Below, piece by piece: positions 12,222 through 24,820 of a DNA stretch of 64,000 bases. Under the pieces are notes generated by a model. That model was not told the DNA's origin. It ran no database searches and saw only the letters and a list, made by a program, of their open reading frames with translations. The DNA lies in contig CM060202.1 in assembly GCA_030562195.1 (NCBI GenBank), forward strand, positions 5,394,001 to 5,458,000, written 5' to 3'. This DNA comes from Nipponacmea schrenckii (lineage: Eukaryota; Mollusca; Gastropoda; Lottiidae). How positions within the stretch are numbered: the stretch's first letter is position 1; the number at the start of each line of letters is the position of its first letter. The position numbers were made by a program, and so were the translations under genes.

Positions 12222-15200
12222 ATGGAAATATTATTTTTGAAAACTTCTGTTTCCTGGAGCATTTTGTTCTTCCTACTGATAACTTTATATAAAAATTCGT
12301 CTGCTAAAAATGAGGAAATATCAGCTTCTCTTGATTTGGGCCAGTATGGCTTCATTGGTAGAAATCATCAACTCAATACTACTGTCATAAATGCAGAATT
12401 TTCTCAACAATACACTAATTATCAAGTGAACCGATTTCAGCAGTATCTATTTGTGTACAATTATACTGAAACAACAAATGAGGTAAGTTCATATTCACTG
12501 CTCAGTTTTGACTTGGTTCCTGGTATGGAGGTTGGATATGTTGTTAGGTTTATCAATTACATATAATCAATATCCAATTTTGCCTTTAAAAAATTGTTGA
12601 AAAAAAGGAAACTAAACCTAACTGAAATGAATACCTTTTTTTTAACTATATTTTAAATTTCGGCTTTATTTTTCTCAACTATTGCAGACGACAGCTGTGC
12701 GAGTCTATACATCAAGCAATCAAGTTAATACAACATTTCCATTAATGTTTGTTGTAAGACAACAGCGAGGATTATTGTCTTGGCAGATTCCGTTGTCTAT
12801 CAATTATATGTAAGTTTTATATGTTAACAATCGTAACATCTATTAACACATGTATTGACCAGTAATTTTGGTGTCACTGGAACTTAGAAATCTGTTGTTC
12901 TGACAATTTTTATCCTTTTGTCTAGGAAAATGCAACAAATATTTTTTTTTTTTTTTTTTCATTTTTTTCCAGATATCGCTATTCATTTGTGGGAAGGACT
13001 TTATGTCCAATGGATAAGAATGCAAGAGCAACTCTAGCTAAAGATCAGCTATTGTATGTTGATGTATCTTCCATGTCAGAAGAATTTACCAATTTTACTA
13101 TAGAATCAAATTTGTTAACAGATTTTTCTCTCAGGTGAGAGGTCATATTCTTAAGCTTAGTGAACTCAATTTAGTTTCATTATAGTGGTTATTAGATATT
13201 GGTTTTAGCACTGTTAATAGTGATAGGTGAATTGAGCTCATCTCTTTTAATTGTTTACATTAATGCCCAGGTATCCAAAGTATATAGGTGTACTTCAAAT
13301 ATGAATTGTATTGGGAGAACAAAATCTATAATAGCTATTAATACAACAAATTATTGATACAGGTTAATACAAGATATTTAAAAAATAAGGCAAAGTCTAA
13401 AACTATTGGGCTATATACAGTAATCTATATCTATTTGAGGGAAAATATCAAAAGAAGACAAAAGTAATTACTTAGTATTGAATATTCATAACTTTTACTT
13501 TCTATTTAATCACTCTTTTCACGTGTATATATTTACTTGAATTGCAATATCAATGTAAAAATCAAATTTCTGCATTATTCATTTTAGCCATAACACTAGA
13601 AAGAATGTAAGTGTATCACCATCAGAACCTGTGTATTTTATGTATACATTTCCTGAGGATATGGCTTCAGTATTAGTTACAGTGGATTCTGAAGATAATG
13701 AATGTATGGTAGTATCTATACAAGATATCAAGGTAACTCTTTCTCTCTCATTCTCCCTAACTTTCTGTCCCATGTTGAACACTGTTCCTATCTATACAAG
13801 ATATCAAGGTACCTCTATACTCTTATACAGTTTCTCTCTCATTCTCCCTAACTTTCTGTCCCATGTTGAACACTGTTCCTATCTATACAAGATATCAAGG
13901 TACCTCTATACTCTTATACAGTTTCTCTCTCATTCTCCCTAACTTTCTGTCCCATGTTGAACACTGTTCCTATCTATACAAGATATCAAGGTAACTCTAT
14001 ACTCTTATACAGTTTCTCTCGCATTCTCCCTAACTTTCTGACTAACGTTGAAGTCAGTTGAACCCATTTCCATATATCATCAGGGAAATACATGTAAATA
14101 AATAAGACTCAAAAGATAACATGTTGAAAATTATGAAGTCCTGAGCCATTTTGTTACAAGTTTATCAATGTAATATTTCATATTAAAATTTTTTGATTTT
14201 ATGAGATGGGAGTCATGTGCATTGAAAAAGAAGATTTTTGTCCATCACAGAAAATAGGCATGATAAACACAAATTGAAAAAAATATAATCTTTTGGTTGA
14301 GTCTAAATTCAACAAAATCATATTCTGTATTTGAATTGAGTCAATTAAAATCTTGTTAAGGAATTAGCAATATTCCAACACATTAAATCTTTCCTTTTTA
14401 CTGTCCTCTATATTCATTGTTTTTAAAAAATAAATAAAGAAGAATGAATTTGAAATAAAGCAAACTACCAATAAAACAAAACTAATAATGTACATGAATT
14501 AAATCTTTACTTACGGAATTTCAGTGTCCTGTGTTTGATTTAGATAACAGTATAGAATTCCAAGGTAAATATCAAACTATGACTAAACAGGCTGCTATCA
14601 TATTAGATGTAAGTATAACCAATTATCATGTTTTTATTTAAAACTGTGAAATTATTGTTTTGTTTATCACTAGAATATACTCAGACGGTTAATTAGTTTG
14701 TCACATACACCATTTATAAAAACATTGTTAGCAGTAATACCTGCATTTGGTTCCAATAGTACCCAATCAGCTAATTATTGTGAAATTACTATACTAGCAA
14801 TATTGGTTTTGTTCACTTGGATAAGTACCCAAATAAAATCCTGGAATAGATTGTTCTGATGAATAAAAGATATTTTCTCCAAAACAATGTTTTTTGAGAA
14901 TGATCAATGGATCATGGTGTGGGGAGCGGGGGGATGGATGGGCTGGTGTAAATCGTATAAATTCTTTGAGCATTCAACATGATTAAGACGCACATGTACT
15001 TGCTAAGAGTGTCTGAATGTATGTTTATGTTGCTTTAGGACGTGATTTTAACGAAAGCTGAGACTTAAGATAAGCAGACTGTCTAATGGGAGACATTTGG
15101 CAGGTTGAGAATTGAGATCCCATTGAAAAACCAAATTGATATTGTGCATTGTGGTGAAAATATTTGAAATTTCTTACAAATGAAGTGTGGGTCCAATTCA

Positions 15201-18200
15201 CAATACAAAATATTATTTATTTAAGATTTGAATGACATTTAGAAGTGGAGAGTGTATAATATGAAAGAGCTCAAGGGAATAATATATGATATTATGTACC
15301 TTGTTATTAAATAAGTGTGTTATACCATAATTTATTCCCTTGTTTTTTTATGATGCAAATTATCACATCCTTAATATTAGTGAATAAACTTTTTCAGAAA
15401 GAAGATTATGATGAAGGATCATTCTATTTAGTTATGGTGGTTAAATCCAATGATTTAGATTGTAATCAAATACAAGATATTAAATCAGGTTACCGCAGTA
15501 AAACTGTCTCTATTTTAATAGAGGGTACAATCTCAAGTAAGTTTTAGGATCTTTTTGCTTCATTGTATGAATAACACTTAGATATCTTTGTAATTTCGCA
15601 ATTGATTTCTATTTAATTATAGATTGTTATTATAAGGAAATCTGTAAAGATGAAGCATTCAAATATATGTCAATCATTACCATTATTTTCATACCTCTTT
15701 CTAAGTTGCCTAAATGGTACACTTCATCTGCTGAATAGTTCTGTGGTCAATGAATAAGTCTATTTTTAGTGAAATTAAATTGAATACAAATAATTTTTTT
15801 GATAGTGTGATTTACTGTTATTGTAGAATGGTTGTATTATAAAGGTATATTTGCTGCCCTGGGAGTATTTTTAAGTTTCTATATTATTTCACTTATTATC
15901 TGTACAGTATTTCATTGTGGGTAAGTATAAAGTTAAATTTTAGTAATGTTTTTTTTTTTATATAATTTTTTGTGAAAATGTCTGAAAATTCCTGAAAGTC
16001 AATGAAATAGGATTCTAGGGTATAAAATAATGCATGAAAAAAAAAGTGATCCGTATAACTGAGTCAGTATATTACTTGAACCACACTAGTATGGCTATAG
16101 GTTTTTCAAGATTACACTAGGAAGATGGCATAGTGATACCATGAGTTTAAGTAGATCATGAGTTATATCATTGCACCAAGCTCCAAGTGCAGTATTGAAA
16201 ACTTACAGAGACATTAGTCCTCAATGGGATTTCCCTTTGAATGTGATTTACAAACATATGATGACGTTATTAGGAATTCCCTATTACACATTGGTCAACC
16301 CTGTTACTTAAGCTTTCCTATGTTGTCAAAATGGATTAAAACAATATTGTTATTATGAATTATAGCCCATTGGAGTTTGGTCATGTGTTTAAATATAATT
16401 GAATGGTAATTCATTATCATGTGCGTTATTTGAATATCTGAGTAAGATAGAAACAAAAAGTCATCATTTGGGAGAAAAATATTTCCAACTGTATTTAATA
16501 TACGTTTAATATCAATACAATTATTACATGTTTGTAAATCTCTTGTATTACTCTAGTAGTTTTAGGCGTACATATATATGTAATAAGATATATATCCCTT
16601 CTAACCCTACAATTTTACCCCTTTCATCATAGGTTCATAAGCTTCAGTGAATCTTTATTCACATTTAATCATATAGTCATAAGAAAACTTAAATCTCCAT
16701 AAGTCTCTCAAAACATTTCTTTCCTTTTTTTTTCAGTGGTTATAATGAAAAACATGTTAATATGCCTGATCATGTAAAAGGTATTTATGTAATCCTTCTT
16801 TTCATATCATTATTTTCATTAATATTGAACTTTTTCTATTGAATATTAATTGAGATTTCATTTGCAAGAATTGAATAAATAATATTGTTTTGTTTCACCT
16901 TAAATCTAGATAAATTACTAGGATTCCTTGATTATGAAGATATAGACCCAGCTAATAACGGCCCACCACAGTCTCATGGTAAAATATACAACATACTAGT
17001 AGTATTAGTTATATTTATGCATGTTCTCATCTTTACTTTTTATCTGTTTTTCATACACTAACATTTTGGTGTTTTGTTTTATTGACTTTGACTCTTTGAA
17101 ATTTAATTCTTTATTCGATAATTTGGTCTGGTCACATAAACCATTGACAAAGCGTGCAGTAAAAAGTTTTGGCTTCAATCGAGATGATTCAATGTCATTT
17201 AGAAAGTGGTGTTGCAACAATATTTTCGTTATTGGGATAACACTTTCTTGGTATTCTCGTGCTGAAAATTGGCTGAGACCTAAACGGGTTTCGAACCAGC
17301 GATCTCAGAGTCAGGCACCTAATCGCCAGCATTACATGTCAACCGTCTAGACCACTTGGCCAACAGACCATCCACAAAAGTAGAAGGCAGTAGACCGGTA
17401 GACTTAACTTTGAACATGCATTACCCCTCTGATAATCAGTAACGACTTTGACTTTAATCCTAATTGTGACTGTACTAATATTCCATTTGTTCTCTAAGCA
17501 TTTAATATTCTATAATATTTAGTGTTAGTTTATTTCTTTATATTGTATTCTTATTTAAACTATTAATCTTGCTGTAGAGGGTACTTATTGTGCATGTTTA
17601 TAATTGTTGAATGCATGTTCTATATATATTGAAACTATATTGTTGATGCACCTTCAGGTCTGTTAAAAAGTAAGGCTAAGACTCCCTTTGTCTGTAGTTG
17701 CATAGTTAAAACATCTCTGTGTATCCACCATCAGTAATGCATACACAAGTCTCACAAACCACATACTAATTGAAAATTTAGAGCTATTTTTTAACGTTTA
17801 AGATTCTGTTTTTAAAATTAATAAGCTTAAAATGTAAAATAAAAATGTTTGTTAAGTATTTTTCTTGTTGGTTTTAAGTCAAGACTACTTATCTTTAGTT
17901 TTAATACTTCTCAAGCATCTACAACCTACTTCCTTTATATTAATGTTTATAATTCTCAAGGCAATTTATTTTTGATGGATTTAATGGCAGAAAGTAAAAT
18001 AATTAGTAGAGTATAATTTTCCTGTTTTTAATTGTAGAAGGTTTGTTACAAAGTTCATCATCATCTAGAGACCATGGTTATGGTACAATGAATAAAATAT
18101 CAGGTACGTTAGAGATCAAATCTTCTCAGTAAATTCCTGAGAGACTCTGTATTTAAAATATAATAACCAATTATTATTCACCATTTTTACCACATAAACA

Positions 18201-21200
18201 GATAATGATAATGATGATACAGCTGATTTTATTTTGATATTGATCTATAAAACTTTAGTTGTGATACAGCTGATATAAATTGCATATAAATATAGATGAT
18301 AATGATGATGAAGAACTATCTGATATTGATACATCTGATTTTATAAATATATAAATATAGATGAAAATGATGATGAAGAACTATCTGATATTGATACATC
18401 TGATTTTATAAATATATAAATATAGATGATAATGATGATGAAGAACTATCTGATATTGATAAATATGTTTTTATAAATTTATAAATATAGATGATAATGA
18501 TGATGAAGAACTATCTGATATTGATACATCTGATTTTATAAATATATAAATATAGATGATAATGATGATAAAGAACTATCTGATATTGATACAACTGATT
18601 TTATGAATATATAAATATAGATGATAATGATGATGAAGAACTATCTGATATTGATAAATATGTTTTTATAAATTTATAAATATAAATGATAATGATGATG
18701 AAGAACTATCTGATATTGATACATCTGATTTTATAAATATATAAATATAGATGATAATGATGATAAAGAACTATCTGATATTGATAAATATGTTTTTATA
18801 AATTTATAAATATAGATGATAATGATGATGAAGAACTATCTGATATTGATACATCTGATTTTATAAATATATAAATATAGATGATAATGATGATGAAGAA
18901 CTATCTGATATTGATACATCTGATTTTATAAATATATAAATATAGATGATAATGATGATGAAGAACTATCTGATATTGATACATCTGATTTTATAAATAT
19001 ATTAATATAGATGAAAATGATGATGAAGAACTATCTGATATTGATACATCTGATTTTATAAATATATAAATATAGATGAAAATTATGAGGAAGAACTATC
19101 TGATATTGATACAACTGATTTGATTTTTATATTGATATAGATGATAATGATGATGAAGAACTATCTGATATTGATATAACAGAAGTTGATATGTTAAGTG
19201 ATGCTGATGAAGATAAAAGAATAGTAAGAACTAAGGTAGGTCTTTTAAAACTTATGTTAAGGGCTTTCTTTTCAACCTAAAAATCTGGCCAGTTTCTTAT
19301 ACAATTGAACCTAAAACAGAAAGTTTATTTTCAGGTTCCTTATTAGAGATTTTGTTCAAACTTGCTGATGACATAATGTTTTTATCTGTGATGAATCACG
19401 TTCAGCATCTTACTCTTAACTTTCTTCAAATGTTGTTCATTTGCATAATTCAATAAAGTTATTATTTTATATCTGCATTATGAACATCAGCAACAACATT
19501 TAAGGTCATATTTTCAATTTAGTTATCATCTGGAATAATTAAAAACTGAAATGTTTTTACTTTGATTTCAGACTGCTCTCTTTGTTAGTGACTTAGCTCG
19601 AAAAAACCATAAAAAAGTTTCTAAAAGCTACAAAATTTATCATTGGTAAGTATCTGATTTCAATATATCAAAATTTATAAAAATTACACAACTTCTGTAG
19701 TTACATACAATGTCTAATGTTATTTTTGATAAACCATTTCAATGTGTTGACAGAAAAGTTCTTCTATGTTTTTTGGATACAGATTATGCCTTCTGAGCAG
19801 AAAAGATTTAATACTAATATTATATTTATAGGAACTTATTAACTATTGGTATATTTTATGGTTTGCCAGTTATTCAGTTAGTATTTAACTATCAAAAGGT
19901 AAGATTTATCCATTGTGATACTGGTATATAAATTTAACATCCTTCTTCTACATGGTAGTGATTGTGTGTAGTAATAGGCTAGCTGTACAAATTCACTTTT
20001 CAGCTCTATTTTATTTCAATAAATCTAACAATCGGGAGAATTTAAGCATGCTGTATCAGAATTCAGTTAAAGTTAAATGGTATCATTGAACACATTTCGT
20101 TGTTCTCATTGTCAACTGAAAGTACAATGTCACTGTCAAGTTCCAATTGAAATAATTATTAAAACACATTTATGGCATTGAAGTACAGTTTACAGTTGGA
20201 TATAAGTTGAATAGTAGTGTAACATAGTTTTGTCATCACCAAACATTGTTAAAAAATGTCTGACTGGCAAAAAATAAATAACAGCCTGTTAACTGACTTT
20301 TAGAACCTTTATGAACACAATTAAGTCAGATCTCTTTGTAAAGTGATGCTTATTCTTCCAGTGTTAATGGGGTCTCAATGAGAATAAATAGTATTGTTTA
20401 TTTTGTAGGTTTTACATAGTACTGGTGATGAAGATATTTGTTATTATAATTTTTATTGTGCTCATCCACTTGGTATATTAAGCTCCTTTAATAATGTCTT
20501 TAGTAATGTTGGATATGTTTTACTGGGTGTATTATTTATTATCATAGCAAGAAGAAGGTAAAGATTTTATCAAATTTGAATAGTTCATTAAAGAAACAAG
20601 TATATTTTACAAGGATAACAACTTAGGTTCACAAGTCCTCTGTGACATGGATCCTACCAGCTGGTCCTTGGCTAAACCTCTTGGTATTGATCTTTCCCAG
20701 ATAATTGTACCCATTTACAGCTGGGTGGACTGGAATAAGGAGTGAAGATGACTTATTCAAGGTCATCACAAACCGATCGAGATTAGAACTCACGTCTGAC
20801 ATTTTCAACGTATTCAAGCAAATGACATCATGACGTAAAGAACCATCGCTCTTACCGCTGTGCTATAGAACCCACACTAAACAATTGATATCATGGGGAT
20901 AAGATAAGAAATCTCAATTTTTATTTCAAATAGAATATAAAGCAATGAAAATGAGTGCAGGAAACAAATTAAATGTCTGTAGTGGTATTTTAAATACAAG
21001 AGAGTGAATATCCTATACATATCCTTGCTATTTTAATTTGCTGTAGTTTATCTTGTGTTGTCCATTCTATTTTTAGAGCTGGTATTCACAGATCATTTGT
21101 GCGAAATAATAAAGAAGTAGCTAAGTTATATGGAATACCTCAACATTTTGGTTTATATTATGCTATGGGTCTATCATTAATTTTAGAAGGTGTAATGAGT

Positions 21201-24200
21201 GCCTGTTATCATGTTTGTCCCAATAATTCTAACTTTCAGTTTGGTATGTATCACTACTGATAAATATCACTGTCCTTTCAAAATTTCTTTTATTGCATAT
21301 TGTATTGCTTCTGTTAACTAGACCAAGACTCTCCCTAGACATGATATACAAATATGATATTGTAATGGTTAATGGAAGTTGCTGCGATCCATATTTGGAT
21401 CAACAGTTCTCACCAGAGCACTTTTACTATGAAAAGCCTAATTTGGCAAAATGATAAAATCTGAAATATTCATGAATCCATCAAGGCTTTCAGGTTATAT
21501 ATTATGACACACTATACCTTTGGAATTGTACTGACATCTTAAATTTTTTAAGTTTTTCCTTTCATTTCAGATACTTCATTTATGTATATAATAGCTTGTT
21601 TAAATATGTTAAAAATTTATCAAACAAGACATCCAGATATCAATGCTAAAGCTCATACAACGTATTTATCTATGGCGTTTATTATATTCATAGCTGTCAT
21701 TGGTGTGGTAAGTATTTTGTTTATTCAGCCTGGTTTCCACTTGTTAGTGATGCAGGTCGGAGGGAATGAGATATGAAATAACCTCTAGTTGTTCGGATGG
21801 GACAATAAACAGAGGCCCTGTGTGCTACAGGCTGTGCACGTTAAAGATTCCTCAACAGTTGGAAATCGCAAAAAGAGAAAGCTAATGCCGCTGTCCTGGC
21901 AAAATTTCTCTCATTGCACACTGCATGGCATTGCACGTGCAGAAGAGTAGGACGTAAAATTCCATTCATTTCATTTCGTATTTTGCTTATACATCTTAAG
22001 AAGCATATATATAGTAAAGAATTATGCTTCTTCTTGATTATAATTCATTTTCAACTTTCTACAGATTTACTCTAAAGTTAAAATTATTTATGTTATAACT
22101 CTATTAATATTTTAGTATTATGGAACAAATGTATTTTGGATTCTATATGGTTTAGTTCATATGCTAGTATCATTAATTCTCTCGGCTCAGATATATTTTA
22201 TGGGAATGTGGAAAATGGGTAAGTTGAGAATGTCAGCCATTGCATTCAGATAATTTATAGATCTTCTTCTTCCGTTACTATACCTTCTCTAGACTCTAAG
22301 GGGCTTCATTAATATCTTTACTTTTAATTTCTTGATCATTATCTCTTCAAACAATGAATCAAGGGCAATTCATATACTGCTAATAAAAAGAAACGAAAGA
22401 AGTATGATATATACAACGTTAATCACAATTTAACATATAAAATAAATAGGTTTTGAAGATATGAAAAGGCTTGACTCTTATTCATCTTCTCTAGATTGTG
22501 GTATATTTAAAAGACTGTTCTGGTTATGTAGAAATGATTGTTTAAGATGTGCCAAGCCTATATATCCAGTAAGTACTCTGAATATACCAACAATAAGTCA
22601 TCGTCACGCATAATTCCAGTAATACCAGCTGTAAAAGGGTACAGAGGTTTTGCCATGGTCTAGCTGGTATACAGGATCCTTACCTGTGAACCCAAGTTGT
22701 TATCTTGTACAATATAATTGTTTCTTCTTTCATTTAGTCAAACCTCATATCAGGTCAAATTAAAAAATACTAAAAGAAATTTAATGATATACTAGTGCTT
22801 ATACTTGTATATGTTATAGCCTGGTCAAATTTACTTGGAATAATTGGAAGAGCAAACACAAAATCCTTGCTACACATACATCTATTTAATTTCAGAATCG
22901 TTTTGTGTTATTGCTCATTGGTAATGTTATTAATTGGTCATTGTAAGTACATGTATATAATATCTGATCAATTCTCTGGATAATTCTGCCTGTATGAGCA
23001 TGTGAATGTGTCAGAAAAATTATATCGGTATATCCATATATCTTGAGCTTATTTATATAATACCCAAATATCAAAATTGATTGCATTAAAGAAAGAATTA
23101 TTTTCTCTTAATTGATAAAAGAAAAGTGAAAAAGAAAGTTGGTAGGAGAACAAATGTGAAAATCACTAAGACAGATTCAGTCAGAATGGCTAAAATATTT
23201 CACTAGTTGATTATTACCATCTAATATAAAAGATTAATTGTATTTTCAATCAAATTGTGTTTCAGTGCTATATATGGTGTATTAAATACACCTACAGATT
23301 TTGCTACCTATTTATTAGCTATATTTATTGGTAATTTGATGTTATATGTTTTCTTTTATATAATCATGAAGGTAGGCTTTCAATTTACACCGTTAACATG
23401 CTTCCATCTTCAGTCATTAGGTTTATCTAAATGAAAGAAGTATGGATAATTGTTCTTTTAAAGGCAAGCCTGTGGTCATTCATTCTAAAAACTTTAAATA
23501 AGACTGTACTGATGAAAGACCAGAAATCGTTTTATAAGAGATTAAGCCAAGTTCATATTTATCTCAATCAGAATCAATAAACATGCTGTAAAAAAGTATT
23601 CATATTTTTAATTTCAGCAGGTGCTATATATCTCGTTTTGATGCTGATGCACATGAATACATGTCATTTCATATCAATTTCAGTTATTTAGTGGTGAAAA
23701 GATCCATATATTAGCATTGGCATGTATACTGATAACTATGATAACATGGGCAGCTGCTTTATATTTCTTCTTTGCTCATCTTACATCTTGGTCTGTAAGT
23801 TGTCTTTAATAAACTTTGACTAGGTTGTATGACAACATTTAATATTATTTGTTAGACCAGTAATTGGAGGTTTTGAATGGATTTTAAATTGAACTAAGGC
23901 CCAGACTCCATAGTGGTGCAAGCATAGTATAAACACATATTTAGCAGATTTTTGCAATCATGGATGCTGTATGGATCTAAAAATAGCTAGAATGACATCA
24001 GGGTATTCCCAGAAAAGGTATTTCCTGACAATCATTGGCTAGATTATGACTTTATGCACGGTTAATTAGGTACATCTGGAGTTGGTATGTTAGATACTAT
24101 GGACATACCCAAGGAATCTGGCCTTGAGAATTTATCTGTGACTTTTATAAGTTAATTATTGATAAATATTCCAGGTAACCCCAGCTAAATCAAGAGAAGG

Positions 24201-24820
24201 AAATAGACCATGTATACTATTAGAATTTTATGATGCCCATGATATCTGGCATTTCCTCTCAGCTATTGGAATGTTTTTTGGATTTCTGGTAAATATATCT
24301 CATTATACATGTATTGTAGAAAGTGAAAACTTGAGATCATGTTGCTTCTCACTTCATGTCTCACTTGAGACACGTATCTGAAAAAACAACATTTTTTGGG
24401 TGGTCTTGGCTAGGGCTGTTGATTTGCACCTTTTTGGCACATCAGGGTTAGATTCACATGTAACTATTGCAATTTAAATTTAAAAGCAAGAAATTTTGAC
24501 ATTTTTGCAAAATAATTATCATAGAAATAATTCGGAAATCAAAATTCAAAAACTTGATACTGGAAATAACAACATAATACAACACTTTTAATGTTTGGTA
24601 TTGTGTAGTAAAATTTGTTATAAGGGAAAAATTTGAGAAACCAATACCTACTTTATTAACCAAATCTTTTGTGTCCTTAATATATAAGGTAGGCTTGAGT
24701 CAAGTTTATTTGTGACATGTGTATAGGATTTTAATTTGGTTTGATTTTTTTTTTCAGATTATTCTTACATTGGATGATGATTTAGTATTAAAAAGAAGAG
24801 ATCAGATACCAGTGTTTTAG
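12222..24820 (+). CDS. SIDT: SID-1 transmembrane family protein (SIDT1/SIDT2 homologue), 23 exons
   Basis: The family handles dsRNA and cholesterol/lipids at plasma membrane or lysosome and has a CREST-type metal site. Exons: 12222-12482, 12688-12809, 12973-13134, 13588-13732, 14525-14608, 15398-15536, 15827-15920, 16737-16780, 16910-16978, 18038-18103, 19141-19235, 19572-19645, 19832-19898, 20409-20557, 21077-21243, 21571-21707, 22116-22218, 22495-22568, 22896-22942, 23266-23371, 23684-23794, 24175-24288, 24758-24820. Joined they give 830 aa, close to human SIDT1/2. A signal peptide ([20 protein letters not shown]) leads a lumenal beta-rich domain with [14 protein letters not shown] and GRTLCP. 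The first TM is [20 protein letters not shown]. An acidic loop ([17 protein letters not shown]) follows, then the multi-TM core with [34 protein letters not shown] and [28 protein letters not shown] supplies the last two histidines of the putative S/H/D-HxxxH metal site, so the enzyme-like site is intact. The start ATG at 12222 opens the signal peptide. Confidence 0.95.
13720..14045 (+). repeat. 76/91-bp tandem array duplicating a SIDT 5' splice site
   Basis: The real donor at 13733 (exon end CAAGATATCAAG then GTAACT) recurs at 13809, 13900 and 13991. Spacing is 76, 91 and 91 bp. Each unit ends with exon-derived CTATACAAGATATCAAG followed by GTACCT or GTAACT, and the remainder is CT-rich intron sequence. 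The first interval lacks a 15-bp segment (CTATACTCTTATACA) present in later units. Confidence 0.9.
17190..17449 (-). mobile_element. tRNA-derived SINE, copy 1
   Basis: On the minus strand it carries a box A-like TGGCCAAGTGG (17352-17362) and box B GGTTCGAAACC (17287-17297). The non-tRNA body contains CTGAGACC, CCAATTTTCAGC and AAAGTGTTATCCC. The head on this strand also matches the region before the second copy at 57929-58185. Box spacing fits a long-variable-arm (Leu/Ser-type) tRNA ancestor. It lies in a SIDT intron, between exons 9 and 10. Confidence 0.8.
18296..19140 (+). repeat. 65-bp array of pseudo-exon starts with 3' splice sites
   Basis: Thirteen units of exactly 65 bp begin at 18296, 18361, 18426 and so on to 19076. 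The genuine SIDT exon starts at 19141 as the next unit. Each unit begins ATGATAATGATGATGAAGAA, matching the first 37 or so bases of that exon, and ends AAATATATAAATATAG, so it delivers an AG acceptor in register. The unit boundary at 18685 has lost its AG (TATAA). Each pseudo-exon hits an in-frame TAA near unit position 58. A more diverged ancestor-like stretch lies at 18200-18290. Confidence 0.93.
20630..20880. repeat. Dispersed repeat, copy with GGTCCTTGGCTAAACC
   Basis: This intronic segment in SIDT shares GGTCCTTG-C-AAACC, ATTGATCTTTCC and GTGGACTGGAAT-type blocks with 39530-39625. It is not coding. It is probably a short retroelement fragment; the class is unknown. Confidence 0.5.
21720..21975. 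repeat. Probable SINE-like dispersed repeat in SIDT intron
   Basis: The stretch includes GTTGTTCGGATGGGAC, AAACAGAGGCCCTGTGTGC, GCACGTTAAAGATTCC and GAAGAGTAGGACG. It begins directly after the donor of the exon ending at 21707. Its motifs resemble short repeats common in marine invertebrate genomes, which I state from general memory. There is no second copy in this window. Confidence 0.4.

Noticed and set aside
18181..19140. A CRISPR-like array
   Set aside because: Units are contiguous without unique spacers and carry an exon start and splice site. This is a tandem duplication in an animal gene.
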